The notes below the pieces were generated by a model that worked only from the letters and a program-made list of their open reading frames with translations, had not been told where the DNA came from and ran no database searches. The translations under genes and the position numbers were made by a program. Below are positions 22,021 to 24,230 of a DNA stretch of 24,230 bases, one piece after another. How positions within the stretch are numbered: position 1 is the first letter of the stretch; every line of letters starts with the position of its first letter. Origin of the DNA: an uncultured Eubacteriales bacterium (lineage in GTDB: Bacteria; Bacillota; Clostridia; Peptostreptococcales; Anaerovoracaceae); contig CAJLHL010000027.1 of assembly GCA_905206455.1 (NCBI GenBank), positions 1 to 24,230 on the forward strand, in the 5' to 3' direction.

Positions 22021-24230
22021 TCAGAGGATCAGAAGTTTTCTGCCCTCTTCGATATAATCGCTCTCTTCCAGATTGTTGATGAGCCGCAGCTGCTGCATCG
22101 TAGTGCGGAATTCTTTCGCAATACTCCACTGGGTATCCCCCGGACGGGTGATATAAATTACCATGCCAGCAGCATCCTCAACAATCGCATCGTCTTCGAT
22201 ATAGCAAACCCGGTCGATAAAATTCCGCGCTTCGACGTTCCACACATAGACCGATACATAAATCGTGCAGTTAAACTCTACCTGGCGGGCATTCATCCGG
22301 TCAAACCAGATGTCCTTCAATCCGCAGCTGTATTCCGCCGTCATTCCCTCGGAGATCCCCGGTATGTCGATCTGCGTACGGAACGGCAGTTTCTGTGCGA
22401 AAGAAGAAAAACCTGCGCCGCCTTCCTCCTCTTCATACACGGAATTTGTATCTACGAGCCCTTCCACCCGGCATCTTCCATTCTCCACTGCGATCTGAAG
22501 ATTTTCCACCGCCGCAGAAATGTAAGGAATCCGCCGGAATCCGGTCTTTGTCTCCGGAAGGGTGATAATCTCTCGTACGGAGATTTCCGCCGCGCCGCTA
22601 CCGCACAGTTCGGCGACCTGACGGGCTGTCGTCGAAAAATCCACATTCTTTGTCCGATGATACATATCTGTGACAATCTCCCGCTCCATGCGGCGGAACA
22701 CATCGACCGATGCGGCTACAGTGGCGCGGAGCATCAGCTTCCGCGGACCGCCTTCCTCCGGAACTTCAAAATCCAGCTGGGAAGAGATCACTTCAAATGT
22801 CACTCTGCTGTCCGGATCGCCCGACGATACAGAGTCAGGAAATTTTACAAACTGAGTAAAATCGATTTTTCCCCGGCAGAATACGGGAATTCTCTCATCA
22901 TCTTCCCCGCTTTCTTCCAGATCCTGGGACGATGCGCCTCCCGTCTTCGGCATGTAAAGGATGCTGTAATAAGCGCCGGCATCGATCACCGCTTTGCCTC
23001 TGCCGATCTGACGCCGGCTTTCTACGATATTCACATCATAGTTGAGAATCTGGCCCGGTTCCGGCATATTTTCTTTGAAGACGACTTCACCGCTGATATC
23101 CATCGTATCTCTGCGCCGCTGAGCGATATCGGTAAAGCGGATCGTTTCTTTTCTCAGATTGAGTTCACCGTCCCTCACGCCCTCCAGGAATTCGGTCTCC
23201 TCGTCGCAATATTTTCGGATCGTACAGCGCAGCTCTGCACTGATGCGAATCTTACGTTCATTGATCACTCTTGCCTTTACAGAGAGAAGTTCCGCCGACA
23301 TAACCTCAGACGCATCGGACGACCGGCCGGATTCCGTCATACTTTTCTCGTCCTCCGCCTCCAGCGGCGTGCATTCTCTGCGAAAATCGATACGAGAATT
23401 CATTGAAATCAGTTCGCCATCATTGGATACAGGAAGATAGAGAGTGTTTACAGAAATACTTCCGCTGATCTTATATGTATCCTTTCCGTCGGAGGCTGGA
23501 ATCGTCTCGTGAGAAGAAATCTCCGGCCTCGCCTCGATATTCAGAATCTGTTCCAAATCCGGTTCCACATCCGGCACCAGAACATCCTCTTCAATCGTGA
23601 TTACAGGAAGCTGCAGATGATACACTCCCGTAATTTTCAGGCGGCTGCTTTTCAAATCCTCATCCGCAGAGATCAGTTTGGAAGGAGCCTGCGCCGTCGG
23701 CGGTATCAGAGCAAAGTCCGGCGGCAGATCTCTGTGTTCCGCCGGTACAGAAAGTTCCTCCGATTCAGATGTCTCGTCTGAATCTAAGGCATCCGCTGTC
23801 TCCGGCGGCTGACCGGAGTCTGCAGTTTCTGCCGATGGAGCAGACGCTGCAGGATCTGCGGGACTCCAGATCGCTTCTCCTTCTGAGACGGATCCCGACC
23901 GGGTGTTTTCAGCAGCCGTCTCCTCTCTCCATTGACCTCCCGTATCTTCGTCAAACCATCCATTTTTTTCGATGCCCGGTTCCAGATCCGCCGTTTCAGG
24001 AACCGATGCAAAGTTTCCTGAAAATCCTCCCGCAGACTGTAAAACCGGAGTTTCTTCCAAAAACTCCTCCTGAGAAAGCCGATTTGCCGGTTCTCTTGGG
24101 ATTTCTGTATTCCAGATATCATCGTCCGCTGCATAAACGCCTTCCCCAGAAAAAGTCTCCGCTGTATCTGCCGCGGAATTGTCCTGCAACAATCCGCGGT
24201 CGAAAATTTCCTCATTCCCGCTGTTTCCCG
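22021..24230 (-). CDS. SipL-like spore coat morphogenetic protein, SPOCS domains plus LysM (partial, N-terminus outside window)
   Basis: The frame is open through the right edge, so the N-terminus is missing; at least 735 residues are present. Numbered from a TTG at 24192, residues 1-180 are acidic, Ser/Glu/Asp/Pro-rich and probably disordered. From about 190 come SPOCS (DUF3794) repeats, beginning YHLQLPVITIEEDVLVPDVE, with further copies around 310-430 and 540-650. A LysM domain closes the protein (about 677-723: YITRPGDTQWSIAKEF). This layout matches C. difficile SipL, which binds the SpoIVA ATPase on the forespore surface and recruits coat proteins. SipL there is about 520 residues, so this one has a much longer N-terminal arm. 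No terminator or start is visible on the right. Confidence 0.85.
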   Translation of the reverse strand, partial: GNSGNEEIFDRGLLQDNSAADTAETFSGEGVYAADDDIWNTEIPREPANRLSQEEFLEETPVLQSAGGFSGNFASVPETADLEPGIEKNGWFDEDTGGQWREETAAENTRSGSVSEGEAIWSPADPAASAPSAETADSGQPPETADALDSDETSESEELSVPAEHRDLPPDFALIPPTAQAPSKLISADEDLKSSRLKITGVYHLQLPVITIEEDVLVPDVEPDLEQILNIEARPEISSHETIPASDGKDTYKISGSISVNTLYLPVSNDGELISMNSRIDFRRECTPLEAEDEKSMTESGRSSDASEVMSAELLSVKARVINERKIRISAELRCTIRKYCDEETEFLEGVRDGELNLRKETIRFTDIAQRRRDTMDISGEVVFKENMPEPGQILNYDVNIVESRRQIGRGKAVIDAGAYYSILYMPKTGGASSQDLEESGEDDERIPVFCRGKIDFTQFVKFPDSVSSGDPDSRVTFEVISSQLDFEVPEEGGPRKLMLRATVAASVDVFRRMEREIVTDMYHRTKNVDFSTTARQVAELCGSGAAEISVREIITLPETKTGFRRIPYISAAVENLQIAVENGRCRVEGLVDTNSVYEEEEGGAGFSSFAQKLPFRTQIDIPGISEGMTAEYSCGLKDIWFDRMNARQVEFNCTIYVSVYVWNVEARNFIDRVCYIEDDAIVEDAAGMVIYITRPGDTQWSIAKEFRTTMQQLRLINNLEESDYIEEGRKLLIL

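Noticed and set aside
1..24230. CRISPR array, transposase, integrase or phage genes
   Set aside because: No regular repeats and no such proteins are found in any frame.

Overview
The window (about 48% GC by eye, with AT-rich intergenic gaps) looks like a chromosomal core region of an anaerobic, endospore-forming member of the Clostridia. The evidence is the rho / DUF1385 / prmC / prfA / sua5 / rpiB gene order, the crotonase plus 3-hydroxybutyryl-CoA dehydrogenase pair, two sporulation genes (spoIIR and a SipL-like SPOCS/LysM protein), and an S-box riboswitch before metK. Almost all genes run on the minus strand; only metK and two tiny HTH genes are on the plus strand. All identifications come from reading the sequence, with no database search.

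Layout. 1-1500: a very strong hairpin, a small HTH regulator (235-438) with its own operator, a gene-poor stretch, and a minus-strand ORF of unknown or decayed nature. 1532-5416: translation-related operon read right to left as prfA, tsaC/sua5, rpiB, tyrS, ending in a strong terminator. The sua5 gene is broken by a frameshift between its catalytic and C-terminal domains. 5417-6540: a long prfA leader with two promoter-like sites, a small acidic unknown protein, and, divergent from it, a second copy of the HTH regulator with the same 26-bp operator. 6714-13477: rpmE, prmC, DUF1385 membrane protein, rho, glpX and a LytR-CpsA-Psr protein, all minus. 13583-15398: crt-hbd operon with a clear promoter and terminator. 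15477-15746: a third small HTH gene preceded by a possible leader peptide. 16009-17556: secreted three-SLH-domain protein. 17710-19238: promoter, SAM-I riboswitch with terminator/antiterminator, metK. 19349-20884: bidirectional hairpin, hslO (Hsp33) and a small unknown gene upstream of it. 20939-24230: spoIIR with a sigma-F-type promoter, a branched terminator-like element, and a SipL-like protein running off the right edge.

How the genes work together. The left operon supplies translation factors (tyrosyl-tRNA synthetase, release factor 1, t6A tRNA modification, and PrmC, which methylates release factors). rho and rpmE belong to the same information-processing neighbourhood. crt and hbd are consecutive steps of the crotonyl-CoA/3-hydroxybutyryl-CoA (butyrate-type) pathway. 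metK makes SAM, which feeds back on its own riboswitch.

The least ordinary signal is the repeated regulatory module. Two near-identical HTH genes about 6 kb apart carry the same perfect palindrome (AATATTGTG-N8-CACAATATT) at the same distance from a -10 box. In one copy the palindrome also covers the promoter of a divergent gene of unknown function.
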